Assembly (NCBI RefSeq): GCF_025290835.2
Contig: NZ_JAOCQD020000002.1
Span: 1,922,001-1,986,000, forward strand
DNA length: 64,000 nt
Direction: 5' to 3'
Source: Aquabacterium sp. OR-4
GTDB lineage: Bacteria; Pseudomonadota; Gammaproteobacteria; Burkholderiales; Burkholderiaceae_C
The first letter of the stretch is position 1, and every line of letters begins with the position of its first letter. The notes beneath the pieces are model-generated. The model was not told the DNA's origin. It did not search any database and saw nothing but the letters and a program-made list of their open reading frames with translations. The translations under genes were made by a program, and so were the position numbers. Positions 17,499 through 26,844 of this stretch are shown one piece after another.

Positions 17499-17800
17499 GC
17501 ACGGACGACGACTTCTCATTCGCCCTGCCGGCCTTCCAGCCCGACGAAGCCCTGCAGCGCCTGAAGCGCGAGCTGCGCGAGGCCGGCCTCACCGAGCGCG
17601 AGGGCCGCTTCGAGCGCCGTGGCACGGTGCTGGCGCGTGCCGCGGTGGACGCGGGCACGCTGAAGCTGGCGCGCGTCAGGCGCCCGTCGCGCACCAGCCC
17701 CGAATGGCTGGAGAAGACCGCACGCCAGAGCAGCGACGTGCGCGATTTCGTGGCCGACCTCAAGCGCCAGCTGGCGCAGTGGAGCGACTCCGATGATTGA
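17495..17800 (+). CDS. conserved small hypothetical protein between LivF and a CoA ligase
   Basis: A 101-residue, highly charged protein with no signal peptide or membrane segment. It contains a helix-rich N-terminal part (EALQRLKRELREAGLTEREG), a central basic patch (LARVRRPSRTSPEWLEK) and an acidic C-terminus. It overlaps both neighbours by several bases (ATGA with livF; ATG of the ligase inside its last codons), so it is certainly expressed with them. I do not recognise the family. The context suggests an accessory to CoA activation or transport. Confidence 0.75.
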   Translation: MSTDDDFSFALPAFQPDEALQRLKRELREAGLTEREGRFERRGTVLARAAVDAGTLKLARVRRPSRTSPEWLEKTARQSSDVRDFVADLKRQLAQWSDSDD

Positions 17801-19040
17801 GTTCTACGACGCGCTGGAAACGCGCGACCCCGCAGCGCGCGAGGCGCAGCTGCTGGCCGCGCTGCCGGGCCATGTGGCGCATGCCCAGGGCGCCACCGGC
17901 GCGTTTGCCGAGCTGCTGGCCGGGGTGGACGCCGCCGCGGTGAGCAGCCGCACGGCGCTGGCCGCGCTGCCGGTGATCCGCAAGCACGAGCTGCTGGCGC
18001 GGCAGCAGGCGCAGCGCGCCAGCGACCCCTTCGGCGGCTTCTCGGCCGTGGGCTGGGGCCAGCGGCGCGGTGCGCGGCGGGTGTTCCAGTCGCCCGGGCC
18101 GATCTACGAGCCCGAAGGTTCCGCGCCCGACTACTGGCGCTTTGCGCGCGCCTTCTACGCCGCCGGCTTCCGGGCCGGCGATCTGGTGCACAACAGCTTC
18201 AGCTACCACCTCACGCCGGCCGGCTCGATGATGGAGACCGGCGCCCATGCGCTGGGCTGCACGGTGTTTCCGGGCGGCGTGGGCAATACCGAGCTGCAGC
18301 TGCAGGCCATGGCCGAGCTGCAGCCCCAGGCCTACGCCGGCACGCCCAGCTTTCTGCGCATCGCGCTCGAGAAGGCCGATGCGCTGTCGCAGGCGCTGCC
18401 GATCCGCAAGGCCTCGGTGGGCGGCGAGGCCTTTCCGGCCGCGCTGCGCGATGTCTTCAGTGCCCGCGGCATCCACGCCTACCAGAGCTACGGCACCGCC
18501 GACTGCGGCCTCATCGCCTACGAGACCGCGGCACGCGAGGGCCTGGTCGTCGACGAGGGCGTGATCGTCGAGATCGTGCGTCCCGGCACCGGCCAGCCGC
18601 TGCCTGACGGCGAGGTGGGCGAGGTGGTGGTCACGGTGCTGAACCCCGACTACCCGCTGGTGCGCTTTGGCACCGGCGACCTGTCGGCCGTGCTGGCCGG
18701 GCCCTGCCCCACCGGGCGCAGCAACCAGCGCATCAAGGGCTGGCTGGGCCGCGCCGACCAAACCGCCAAGGTACGCGGCATGTTCGTGCACCCCGGCCAG
18801 GTGGCCGAAGTGCTGCGCCGCCATCCCGAGCTGGGCCGTGGCCGCCTGGTGGTGGAAGGCGAGATGGCCGATGACCGCATGACCCTGCATGCCGAGGCCG
18901 GCCAGCGCCCCGAGGGCCTGGTCGAGGCGGTGATCAACAGCCTGCGCGAGGTCACCAAGCTGCGCGGCGAGGTGCTGCTGGCCAGCCCCGGCAGCCTGCC
19001 CAACGACGGCAAGGTGATCGAGGACCGGCGCAAGCTCTGA
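17793..19040 (+). CDS. phenylacetate-CoA ligase (PaaK)-like AMP-forming enzyme
   Basis: A 415-residue member of the acyl-adenylate superfamily closest to the phenylacetate/benzoate-CoA ligase branch. It has a central IHAYQSYGTADCGLIAYE motif near 225-245, a GEVGEVVVTVLNPDYPLVRFGTGD segment near 270 (quoted in part) and a compact C-terminal domain with KVRGMFVHPGQV; the final GEVLLASPGSLPNDGKVIEDRRKL region carries the catalytic lysine. This is the second CoA ligase of the operon, so the imported compound may yield two acids or need two activation steps. It overlaps the small gene upstream. Ligand unknown; aromatic acid is a reasonable guess. Confidence 0.85.
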   Translation: MIEFYDALETRDPAAREAQLLAALPGHVAHAQGATGAFAELLAGVDAAAVSSRTALAALPVIRKHELLARQQAQRASDPFGGFSAVGWGQRRGARRVFQSPGPIYEPEGSAPDYWRFARAFYAAGFRAGDLVHNSFSYHLTPAGSMMETGAHALGCTVFPGGVGNTELQLQAMAELQPQAYAGTPSFLRIALEKADALSQALPIRKASVGGEAFPAALRDVFSARGIHAYQSYGTADCGLIAYETAAREGLVVDEGVIVEIVRPGTGQPLPDGEVGEVVVTVLNPDYPLVRFGTGDLSAVLAGPCPTGRSNQRIKGWLGRADQTAKVRGMFVHPGQVAEVLRRHPELGRGRLVVEGEMADDRMTLHAEAGQRPEGLVEAVINSLREVTKLRGEVLLASPGSLPNDGKVIEDRRKL

Positions 19041-19087
19041 TCGCCAGCCCGGCGGCGGGTGCTGCGGGCCGGGCCCGGGGCGGTTGC

Positions 19088-21169
19088 TCAGTAGTTGGCG
19101 GCGTAGACCGCGCGCTTGGCGGCGCCATCGAAGCTGCGGTAGTTCAGCACGATGCTGCGCGCGCTGCGCGCGGTGCTGTCGAGCGTGGCAAACGCGGCAC
19201 CGTCGGGCGCGCTGGCGCTTGAACGGGTCACGCCACGCGCCACGGCCGCCGGCACGCCCTGGTTCACCACCAGTGCGTTGTTGCTCGAGAACATCTGCGT
19301 GCTGCCCACCTGCTCGGCCACCGGGTTCTGCGTCCACGTGAACTCGTAGCGCGCCGCACCGGCCAGTGTGCCGCCGGTCACGTCCACCAGCGCCAGCAGG
19401 TCGGCGCCCGGGGTGTTCCAGGCCATCGCCGAGCCACGGGTGGCCGGGATCACCGGCGTCAGCAGCGTCTTGTAGACGGTGTGCCGCGGCGTGGCGCTGC
19501 CGTCGTAGAACAGTTCGATCTTGTAGCTGGCGCCGCGGCCCAGCTCGGCAAAGGGTACGTACAGCGAGGCCGCCTGGCCCAGCGGCGCGCCGTAGTCGAG
19601 CGGGTGCGCCCACTGCATGCTGGTGTTGAACACCGTGCTGGCGTTCGGATTGTCGGCCAGCGTGGTGGCGCCGCTGCCGGCCAGATCCTGCGTGCGGGCC
19701 AGCCAGAAGACGCTGCCGCCGCTGGCCGCCTGGCGCGTGGCCACCTCGGCCGGATCGACATCGCGCTTGTCCACGATATTCAGCCAGCTCTGCTGCGCCT
19801 CGTAGGCCGGCAGCGGGCGGTTGAGCATCAGGCCGGCGGCCGGCAGGCCGGGGCCGGTGACCCGCGCCGTGGTCAGGCCGGCACTGCCCGGCCCGTCCTT
19901 GCGCACGAAGAACTCGATGCCGCTGGCGTACTCGCCAAGGCTTTGCGTGAGGTTGGCCTTGGCCGGCCCGACATGCTGCAGCCGCGACAGCGTGCTGCGC
20001 ACGGCGATGTCCACCGGCGCCTGGTCACCCAGCAGCACCCAGCTGGGCGCCGCTCCGCCGGCCGCCATGTTGACGGCCAGCACGACGGTGTGGCCGGGCT
20101 GGCCGGCGGCGTCAAGGTAGCGGAAGTTGAGCACCGCGCTGTCGCGGCCGTTGCGGCTTTGCGCCGTCGGGCTGTAGTGCATCACCTCGGGCACGCTGAA
20201 CCGTGCGCCGGTCATCGCCTCGCTGGTCAGCAGGCCATGGAACAGCTGGCCGGCGCTGTAGCCCTGGTGCAGGAAGGCGGCATCGGTCAGGCCCGCGCAG
20301 CGCGCATGGGCGCTGGTCACCTTGGGCCCGCCCAGGTGGGCCGGGATGCTGGCATCGGCGGCCAGCACGCGCTGGGCCACCGGCAGCGCATAACACTGCT
20401 CGAAGCCGATCGACAGCGTGCGCGCCGCGATCGACAGCGCCGCCACCGCCGCGGGCGCGGCCGCCAGCGTGGCGCCGGCGCCGGCCGCGGTGGCCATGGC
20501 CACGCCGGCCGGGTTGTCCACCGTGCCCAGCGTGGTGTTGCCGGCGGCATCGGCGCCCACCACCAGCACATCCAGCACCAGATCGGCGGTATTGCCCGCG
20601 GCGGCGCTGCTGGCCGCGGTGATGCGGGTGCTGAAGGGGTCGTAGCCGGCCGGCGCGTCGATGCCGCTGAGCACCGGCGCGATCTGCGCCAGCACGTTGC
20701 GCGTCACCTGGGCCAGCGCGGTGGCATCCACCGCCTTGGCATTGAACACGCTCTGTGCGTCGCGGTCGGGCGTCAGCTGGCCGACGATGGCGGTGGTCAG
20801 CGGCGTGGCGTTGACCACCAGCGCGCCGCCCGAGGCCGGCGTGGCGGTGGCCACGCTGACCAGCGGCTTGACCATGCCCGCCGGGTCAAGCACCGAGACG
20901 AAGAACGGTGCCGCCTCGCCGGCCTTGAGCGTGCAGGTGTAGCTGCCGGTGGCGCTGGTGGTGATGCTGGTCTCGACGCAGGGCGACTGCCCGGCGGCGT
21001 TGACGATCTGCACCTGCGCATTGGCCAGCGCGGCGCCGGTGGCGGCAGTGCCCTGCAGCTGTGCACTTTGCACGCTGGCGTCGGCGCCGCCGCCACCGCC
21101 GCCACAGGCGGTCAGGGCGGCCGCGGCCAGGGCCAGCAGGGGCGGAAGAAGGGCGGAAGTGGCGCGCAT
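19088..21169 (-). CDS. large outer-membrane-type lipoprotein of unknown function
   Basis: A 693-residue exported lipoprotein. The lipobox LTAC gives an acylated Cys22, followed by a run of glycines that acts as a flexible tether. Next comes an Ig/carboxypeptidase-regulatory-like beta segment (about 30-110, LQGTAATGAALANAQVQI), an Ala-rich helical middle and a Ser/Thr-rich C-terminal half with repeated beta strands. No catalytic motif is visible. The ATG at 21169 has AGGAC upstream and opens straight into the signal peptide; the longer frame to 21226 would put 19 polar residues before it. It is divergent from the Bug-type binding protein gene; converges with the PaaK-like gene. Confidence 0.75.
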   Translation of the reverse strand: MRATSALLPPLLALAAAALTACGGGGGGADASVQSAQLQGTAATGAALANAQVQIVNAAGQSPCVETSITTSATGSYTCTLKAGEAAPFFVSVLDPAGMVKPLVSVATATPASGGALVVNATPLTTAIVGQLTPDRDAQSVFNAKAVDATALAQVTRNVLAQIAPVLSGIDAPAGYDPFSTRITAASSAAAGNTADLVLDVLVVGADAAGNTTLGTVDNPAGVAMATAAGAGATLAAAPAAVAALSIAARTLSIGFEQCYALPVAQRVLAADASIPAHLGGPKVTSAHARCAGLTDAAFLHQGYSAGQLFHGLLTSEAMTGARFSVPEVMHYSPTAQSRNGRDSAVLNFRYLDAAGQPGHTVVLAVNMAAGGAAPSWVLLGDQAPVDIAVRSTLSRLQHVGPAKANLTQSLGEYASGIEFFVRKDGPGSAGLTTARVTGPGLPAAGLMLNRPLPAYEAQQSWLNIVDKRDVDPAEVATRQAASGGSVFWLARTQDLAGSGATTLADNPNASTVFNTSMQWAHPLDYGAPLGQAASLYVPFAELGRGASYKIELFYDGSATPRHTVYKTLLTPVIPATRGSAMAWNTPGADLLALVDVTGGTLAGAARYEFTWTQNPVAEQVGSTQMFSSNNALVVNQGVPAAVARGVTRSSASAPDGAAFATLDSTARSARSIVLNYRSFDGAAKRAVYAANY

Positions 21170-21334
21170 TCGATGTCCTGTTCGAGAAACCGGATCGACG
21201 GCAGGCATGGCAAGCCGGCAACCCACACCCTTGCGGTATCGACCGCCGGCGCGGCGGCTTTAGGCCGCGAAATGTGCGGGCGCGGATGCGGCGCGTGCGG
21301 CGCGGCACCGTGAACACCTACGTAGAAACCGGCG

Positions 21335-21362
21335 TTGGCAAGGCGGCGGCACCCCCTAAGAT
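21335..21362 (+). promoter_or_regulatory. sigma-70 promoter for the Bug-family gene
   Basis: TTGGCA and TAAGAT separated by 16 bases, placed about 40 bases upstream of the ATG at 21402, with GGAGAG as the ribosome site at 21392. Confidence 0.55.
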
Positions 21363-21401
21363 CGGCGCCCGAACATCCTGCCCCTCTGCCTGGAGAGCCC
21401 C

Positions 21402-22373
21402 ATGAAGAAGCTGACCACCGCCCTGCTGTTGGCCGCCACCGCCACCTTCGCGCTGGCCGAGTACCCGGAGAAGCCGGTCACCATCGTCGTGCCCTTTGCG
21501 GCCGGCGGCCCCACCGACAAGGTGGCGCGCGACCTGGCCGAAACCCTGCGCAAGCAGCTCAACAACCAGAGCGTGGTGATCGAGAACGTGGGCGGCGCCG
21601 GCGGCACGCTGGGCGCGGCCAAGGTGGCCAAGAGCGCGCCCGATGGCTACACCCTGCTGCTGCACCACATCGGCATGGCCACCTCGCCAGCGCTGTACCG
21701 CAAGCTGCCCTACGACACGCTGGGCGACTTCGAGTACCTGGGCCTGATCAACGAAGTGCCGATGACCCTGGTGGGCCGCAGCACGCTGCCGGCCACCGAT
21801 TTCGCCAGCCTGCGCACGTGGATCAACGCCAACAAGGGCAAGATCAACCTGGCCAATGCCGGCCTGGGCGCTGCCTCGCACCTGTGCGGTCTGCTGTTCC
21901 AGCAGGCCATGGCGGTTGACATGACCACCGTGCCCTACAAGGGCACCGCGCCGGCCATGACTGACCTGCTGGGCGGCCAGGTCGACATCATGTGCGACCA
22001 GACCACCAACACCACCGGCCAGATCGAGACCGGCAAGATCAAGGCCTTCGCCGTCACCACCACCAAGCGCCTGAGCACGCCCGTGCTGGCCAAGCTGCCG
22101 ACGCTGGACGAGGCCGGCATGAAGGGCTTCAACGTGTCGATCTGGCACGGCCTGTACGCGCCCAAGGGCACGCCCAAGCCGGTGACCGACCGCCTCAACG
22201 CCGCACTGCGCAAGGCCCTGGCCGATGCCGACTTCCACAAGCGCCAGGAAGCCCTGGGCGCCGTGATCGTGACCGACACCCGCGTGGGCGGCGCCGAGCA
22301 CAAGAAGTTCGTCGAGGCCGAGATCGGCAAGTGGGGCCCGGTCATCAAGGCCGCCGGCCAGTACGCCGACTGA
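21402..22373 (+). CDS. Bug-family tripartite tricarboxylate transporter substrate-binding protein
   Basis: A periplasmic receptor of the Bug/TctC family (323 residues), greatly expanded in Burkholderiales. The signal peptide ends at ALAEY; the diagnostic opening YPEKPVTIVVPFAAGGPTD follows directly, then NVGGAGGTLGAAKVAKSAPDGYTL (in part), and a central SHLCGLLFQQAM with VPYKGTAPAMTDLLGGQVD. Typical ligands are carboxylates such as citrate, glutarate or terephthalate; none can be assigned here. No TctA/TctB membrane genes lie beside it, so it is an orphan, as most Bug proteins are. Confidence 0.93.
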   Translation: MKKLTTALLLAATATFALAEYPEKPVTIVVPFAAGGPTDKVARDLAETLRKQLNNQSVVIENVGGAGGTLGAAKVAKSAPDGYTLLLHHIGMATSPALYRKLPYDTLGDFEYLGLINEVPMTLVGRSTLPATDFASLRTWINANKGKINLANAGLGAASHLCGLLFQQAMAVDMTTVPYKGTAPAMTDLLGGQVDIMCDQTTNTTGQIETGKIKAFAVTTTKRLSTPVLAKLPTLDEAGMKGFNVSIWHGLYAPKGTPKPVTDRLNAALRKALADADFHKRQEALGAVIVTDTRVGGAEHKKFVEAEIGKWGPVIKAAGQYAD

Positions 22374-22375
22374 AG

Positions 22376-22440
22376 GCACGCATGAACCTGCTGCGCGGGC
22401 CGATCTTGGGCCTGCGCTGCTCGCCGTACGGGAGTACGGC
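22376..22440. repeat. palindromic junction element (copy 3 of 3) plus perfect hairpin
   Basis: ATGAACCTGCTGCGCGGGC shares its core with the elements at 2139 and 9577, then GGCCTGCGC follows after a short loop. Next to it, GCCGTAC, GGGA loop, GTACGGC (22423-22440) forms a perfect 7-base-pair hairpin. Both lie between the convergent Bug and dtd genes; together they may end transcription from either side. Confidence 0.5.
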
Positions 22441-22505
22441 TGTGCTGCCCGGCACAACCTCGACCCGCCCGCGACGGTTCCTGCACGCCTTCAACGCATC
22501 TGGAT

Positions 22506-22946
22506 TCAGGCGATGCGCAGGGGGATCGTCACCGGCCCGTCGTTGACCAGCGCCACCTGCATGTCGGCACCAAACTCGCCCTGCGCCACCACCGGGTGGG
22601 CCGCACGGGCCAGGGCCAGCACTTGCTCGTAGAGCGCGCGGCCCTGTTCGGGGGCCGCGGCGCCGGTGAAGCTGGGGCGGTTGCCGCCGGTGCAATCGGC
22701 CGCCAGCGTGAACTGGCTCACGATCAGCAGGCCACCGGCCACATCGGCCACGCTGCGGTTCATCTTGCCGGCGGCGTCGGCAAAGATGCGCAGCTTCAGC
22801 AACTTGTCGACAAAGCGGCGGGCCTGCGCCTCGCCATCGGCCGGTTCGGCACACACCAGCACCAGCGCCCCGGCGCCGATCTCGCCGATCACCTGGCCGG
22901 CCACGCTCACCCGCGCCTCGCGCACCCGCTGGATCAGACCGATCAC
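22506..22946 (-). CDS. dtd: D-aminoacyl-tRNA deacylase
   Basis: Hydrolyses D-amino acids from mischarged tRNA in the cytoplasm, a proofreading enzyme. The product is 146 residues, the family's normal length. It has the catalytic-threonine segment [17 protein letters not shown] (near 79-95) and the closing Gly-cisPro motif NDGPVTIPL. The GTG at 22946 gives the expected start VIGLIQRV; the frame remains open to 23006, but the extra residues are low complexity. The cation-efflux gene upstream ends 25 bases before this start, so the two may share a transcript with tyrS. Confidence 0.93.
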   Translation of the reverse strand: MIGLIQRVREARVSVAGQVIGEIGAGALVLVCAEPADGEAQARRFVDKLLKLRIFADAAGKMNRSVADVAGGLLIVSQFTLAADCTGGNRPSFTGAAAPEQGRALYEQVLALARAAHPVVAQGEFGADMQVALVNDGPVTIPLRIA

Positions 22947-22971
22947 GCCGGCACCTCGCCCTGCGCGCGGC

Positions 22972-23877
22972 TCATCGCGGCGGCCCGGCCGCTGCCGGCT
23001 CGGCATCGTCGAAATGCGTCTCCACGTCCATCGGCAGCAGCTGGATCGTGGCCCGCAGCCCCGGCACGGCCCGCATCAGGGCCTGCTCCACTTCGCCGCG
23101 CTCGGCCGCCACCCGGCCCAGCGTCCAGTCGGCCGGCATGTGCATGTGCAGCTCCAAGTGGCGGCGCTGGCCGGCGCGCCGGGTCACCAGGTGGTCGAAG
23201 CGGATGCTGTGCTGGTCAAAGCCGTCGAGCACGCGCCGGATCTGGTCGCGCACCTCGGGCTCGAGCGCGCGGTCCATCAGGCCGTCGGTCGAGCGGCGGA
23301 TCAGGTGCAGACCTTCGCGCACGATGTTCAGCGCCACGCCGATGGCGATCACCGGGTCCAGCCACAGCCAGCCGGTGGCATGCACCGCGATCAGGCCCAG
23401 CACCACGCCGGCCGAGGTCCAGACATCGGTGAACAGGTGGCGTGCATCGGCCTCCAGCGCCTCCGAGCGGTGCTCGCGCGCCTTGCGCAGCATGGCCCAG
23501 GCCAGCGCGCCGTTCAGCGCCGAGCTCAGCACCGACAGCACCAGGCCCGGGCCCAGCGCGTCGAGCGGCTGCGGGCTCAGCAGGCGCTGCACCGCGGCCC
23601 ACAGGATGGCCAGCGCTGCAGCCAGGATCAGCACCCCCTCGAAGCCCGACGAGAAATACTCGGCCTTGTGGTGCCCGTAAGGGTGGTCGGCGTCGGGCGG
23701 CGACTGCGCCACCGTCAGCATGGCCAGCGCAAACATCGCGCCGGCCAGGTTGACCAGCGATTCCAGCGCATCCGACAGCAGGCCCACCGAGCCGGTGAGC
23801 CACCAGGCGCCGGTCTTCAGCACGATGGTGGCCAGCGCCACCGCCACCGACAGCTTCAGGTAGGAGGCCAGCTGCAT
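22972..23877 (-). CDS. cation diffusion facilitator family transporter
   Basis: Exports divalent metal (zinc, iron, cobalt or manganese class) from the cytoplasm in exchange for protons. The 301 residues contain six membrane helices in the first 210 residues and a cytoplasmic ferredoxin-like C-terminal domain. Metal-site residues are visible: LLSDALES in helix [19 protein letters not shown] in the II-III loop and [12 protein letters not shown] in helix V. The H-x3-D pair in helix V is typical of zinc or mixed-metal exporters. The start at 23877 is the first methionine ahead of helix I; a much longer open frame upstream is a shadow of tyrS. It follows tyrS by 28 bases. Confidence 0.92.
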   Translation of the reverse strand: MQLASYLKLSVAVALATIVLKTGAWWLTGSVGLLSDALESLVNLAGAMFALAMLTVAQSPPDADHPYGHHKAEYFSSGFEGVLILAAALAILWAAVQRLLSPQPLDALGPGLVLSVLSSALNGALAWAMLRKAREHRSEALEADARHLFTDVWTSAGVVLGLIAVHATGWLWLDPVIAIGVALNIVREGLHLIRRSTDGLMDRALEPEVRDQIRRVLDGFDQHSIRFDHLVTRRAGQRRHLELHMHMPADWTLGRVAAERGEVEQALMRAVPGLRATIQLLPMDVETHFDDAEPAAAGPPR

Positions 23878-23905
23878 CGTCGGGGGCTTGCCGTGGCCGC
23901 CGCGC

Positions 23906-25162
23906 TCAGGCGGTGAGCGTGACCCGCGCGAACTTGCGCTTGCCGACCTGCAGCACCACGGTGCCGGCCTCGAGCTTGAGGCCCTTGTCGGACACCACCG
24001 CGCCATCGATGCGCACGCCGCCCTGCTCGACCATGCGCATGGCCTCGCTGCTGGAGGGCACCAGCCCGGCGGCCTTGAGCAGGGCGCCCAGGCCCAGCGG
24101 CGCGCCGCTGAGGGTGAGCTCAGGGATCTCGTCGGGGATGCCGCCCTTGGCGCGGTTGTCGAAATCGGCCTGCGCCGCATCGGCCGCCGCCGCGTTGTGA
24201 AAGCGCGTGACGATCTCGCGCGCCAGCGCCACCTTGGCGGCCTTCGGGTTGGCGCCGGCCATCACCTCGGCCTTCAGCGCCTCGATCTCGCGCTCGGCGC
24301 GGGCGCTCAGCAACGTGTACCAGCGCCACATCAGCGTGTCGCTGATCGACAGCACCTTGGCAAACATCGTCGCCGCGTCCTCGGTTAGGCCGATGTAGTT
24401 GTTCTTGCTCTTGGACATCTTCTCGATGCCGTCCAGGCCTTCGAGCAGCGGCATGGTCAGGATGCATTGCGGCTCCTGGCCATATTCCTGCTGCAGGTGG
24501 CGCCCCATCAGCAGGTTGAACTTCTGGTCGGTGCCGCCCAGCTCGAGGTCGCTCTTGAGCGCCACCGAGTCGTAGCCCTGCATCAAGGGGTACAGGAACT
24601 CGTGCACGCTGATGCTGGTGCCGGCATGGAAACGGTCGTGGAAGTCGTTGCGCTCCATCATGCGCGCCACCGTGTAGCGGCTGGCCAGCTGGATCATGCC
24701 GCGCGCGCCCAGCGGGTCGCTCCACTCGCTGTTGTAGCGGATCTCGGTGCGCGCCGGGTCCAGCACCAGGGCGGCCTGGGCGTAGTAGGTCTGCGCGTTG
24801 GCCTCGATCTGCTCGCGCGTCAGCGGCGGGCGGGTGGTGTTGCGGCCCGAGGGGTCGCCGATCATGCTGGTGAAGTCACCCACCAGAAAAATCACCTGGT
24901 GCCCCAGATCCTGCAGCGCGCGCATTTTGTTCAGCACCACGGTGTGGCCCAGGTGCAGGTCGGGCGCCGTGGGGTCCAGGCCCAGCTTGATGCGCAGCGG
25001 CACGCCGGTGGCCTCGCTGCGCGCCAGCTTCTTCAGCCAGTCGGCCTCGGGGATCAGCTCGTCGCAGCCACGCAGGCTGATCGCCAGCGCCTCGCGGGTG
25101 CGGTCGGTGACAGGGTGGGCAGGGGCCGCGACGGCGGCAGCGGCGGGGTGGGCTTGGGTCAT
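23906..25162 (-). CDS. tyrS: tyrosyl-tRNA synthetase
   Basis: Charges tRNA-Tyr; class I aminoacyl-tRNA synthetase. The 418-residue product has the HIGH-type motif HLGH at residues 70-73, the KMSKS motif in EKMSKSKNN near 245 and a C-terminal S4 RNA-binding domain ([17 protein letters not shown] onward). The sequence is of the TyrZ-like subgroup common in Betaproteobacteria. The N-terminal extension of about 20 Ala/Pro-rich residues is unusual but harmless. The start at 25162 is the only methionine ahead of the conserved domain; divergent from the M23 peptidase. Confidence 0.95.
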   Translation of the reverse strand: MTQAHPAAAAVAAPAHPVTDRTREALAISLRGCDELIPEADWLKKLARSEATGVPLRIKLGLDPTAPDLHLGHTVVLNKMRALQDLGHQVIFLVGDFTSMIGDPSGRNTTRPPLTREQIEANAQTYYAQAALVLDPARTEIRYNSEWSDPLGARGMIQLASRYTVARMMERNDFHDRFHAGTSISVHEFLYPLMQGYDSVALKSDLELGGTDQKFNLLMGRHLQQEYGQEPQCILTMPLLEGLDGIEKMSKSKNNYIGLTEDAATMFAKVLSISDTLMWRWYTLLSARAEREIEALKAEVMAGANPKAAKVALAREIVTRFHNAAAADAAQADFDNRAKGGIPDEIPELTLSGAPLGLGALLKAAGLVPSSSEAMRMVEQGGVRIDGAVVSDKGLKLEAGTVVLQVGKRKFARVTLTA

Positions 25163-25260
25163 GGCGGGGCCGGATCGGGAGCTCGGGCCCCAACGGCCCT
25201 GGCGTCGTTGGCACCCGTCCGGCACTCCGGTCTGACCCGGGTCTGCGGCTGAAGGGTGCT

Positions 25261-25312
25261 TGGTATACTGCGTGTTCGATCGTCGGCGGGGGGCGTGAAC
25301 TATTCACTCCCC
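25261..25312 (+). promoter_or_regulatory. extended -10 promoter and leader hairpin for the M23 peptidase gene
   Basis: TGGTATACT at 25261-25269 is an extended -10 element (TGn plus TATACT) without a clear -35. Just after the predicted start, GTGAA, CTA, TTCAC (25295-25307), flanked by GGGG and CCCC, forms a hairpin in a leader of about 160 bases. Confidence 0.5.
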
Positions 25313-25438
25313 AGTCGGGTCGACGCAGGCGTCGGATTCTACGGCGACACCTGCTCGACCGACCGGCTTCCGGGGTGGCGCCCTTCACAGGCAGCCACTC
25401 GCCATCAAGCCCTTTGCGGGCCGTCTGGAACTCAAGGC

Positions 25439-26830
25439 TTGAACCTGCTGTCCGCAAAAGCTGCTGCGCTGAACCTGCTGTCCACCTGCGATGCCACGCT
25501 GCGCCGCCACCCGCGCCGGCTGACCGCTGGCGTGGTGGCGCTGCTGGCCGGTTTTGGCGTCACGGCCTTCGGCATTGCACCGCTGGCCCCCGATGCGGCC
25601 GAGCTGCCGCGCCGGCTGGTCACCGAAGAACTGCAGATCCCGGGCCTCGGCGCCCAGGTCGATGCGCTGGCCGACCAGAGCCTGGAGCTGTCGCACGGCG
25701 ACGTCACCCGCGCCAGCGACACCGCCGACACCCTGCTGCGCCGCCTGGGCGTGACCGATCCGCTGGCCGCCGCCGTGCTGCGCGTCGACCGCGACGCGCG
25801 CCGCCTGCTCGACGGCCGCGGCGGCAAGATGGTGCAGGTGCGCACCGCGGCCGACGGCACGCTGCTCGAGCTTGTTGCGCGCTTTCCGGCCCTGGATGAA
25901 CGCCAGGCCGGCAGCCACTTCACCCGCCTGACGCTGCGCCGCAATGGCGCGCGCCTGACCACCACGCTCGAGACCGCCGCGCTGCAGCCGCAGGTGCGCC
26001 TGGGCAGCGGCACGATCCGCTCGTCGCTGTTTGCCGCCACCGACGACGCCCGGCTGCCCGACGCCATCGCCAGCCAGATGATCGAGGCCTTCTCGGGCGA
26101 CATCGACTTCCACCGCGAGCTCAAGAAGGGCGACAGCTTCAGCGTGGTGTTCGAGGCGCTCACCGCCGACGATCAGCCGATCACCTGGAACGACGCCACC
26201 GGCCGCATCCTGGCCGCCGAGTTCACCAACAACGGCAAGACCCACCAGGCGCTCTGGTTTGCCGATGCACGCACCGGCAAGGGCCACTGGTTCGGCTTGG
26301 ACGGCCAGAGCCGCCGCCGCGCCTTCCTGGCCAGCCCGCTCGAGTTTTCGCGCGTGACCTCGGGTTTCGCGATGCGCTTCCACCCCATCATGCAGAGCTG
26401 GCGCGCGCACAACGGCGTCGACTACGGCGCGCCCACCGGCACGCCGGTCAAGACCGTGGGCGACGGCGTGGTCGAGTTCGCCGGCCGCCAGAACGGCTAT
26501 GGCAACGTGGTGCAGGTTCAGCACAGCGGCGGCAAATCCACCGTCTACGCCCACCTCAGCCGCATTGATGTGCGCCAGGGCCAGAAGCTCGAGCAGGGCC
26601 AACGCATCGGCGCGGTCGGTGCCACCGGCTGGGCCACTGGCCCGCACCTGCACTTTGAATACCGCATCAACGGCGCCTTCCAGGATCCGCTGAAGGTGGC
26701 GCGCGCCGCCGAGGCCGTGACCATCGACGCCCAGGCGCGGCCGCAGTTCCAGCGCATGGCCAGCGCCGCCCGCAGCCAGCTGGCCACCGCCGTGACCACG
26801 GTGGGCGGCTTCCGCGGCGACGCCGAATAA
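25439..26830 (+). CDS. M23 family metallopeptidase (murein DD-endopeptidase type)
   Basis: A cell-wall hydrolase acting on peptidoglycan cross-links in the periplasm. The 463 residues include one membrane anchor (about 28-48), a helical and OapA/LysM-like middle region, and a C-terminal LytM domain (about 310-440). The zinc ligands are HNGVDYG (H-x3-D) and GPHLHFEY (HxH), both intact, so it should be active. The TTG at 25439 is proposed because it gives the opening MNLLSAK usual for this betaproteobacterial family; the frame is open to a GTG at 25256, but that overlaps the promoter. It is followed 14 bases later by anmK, a cell-wall recycling gene, so the pair forms a peptidoglycan turnover operon. 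Confidence 0.9.
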   Translation: MNLLSAKAAALNLLSTCDATLRRHPRRLTAGVVALLAGFGVTAFGIAPLAPDAAELPRRLVTEELQIPGLGAQVDALADQSLELSHGDVTRASDTADTLLRRLGVTDPLAAAVLRVDRDARRLLDGRGGKMVQVRTAADGTLLELVARFPALDERQAGSHFTRLTLRRNGARLTTTLETAALQPQVRLGSGTIRSSLFAATDDARLPDAIASQMIEAFSGDIDFHRELKKGDSFSVVFEALTADDQPITWNDATGRILAAEFTNNGKTHQALWFADARTGKGHWFGLDGQSRRRAFLASPLEFSRVTSGFAMRFHPIMQSWRAHNGVDYGAPTGTPVKTVGDGVVEFAGRQNGYGNVVQVQHSGGKSTVYAHLSRIDVRQGQKLEQGQRIGAVGATGWATGPHLHFEYRINGAFQDPLKVARAAEAVTIDAQARPQFQRMASAARSQLATAVTTVGGFRGDAE

Positions 26831-26844
26831 GCCGCGCCGCCGGC

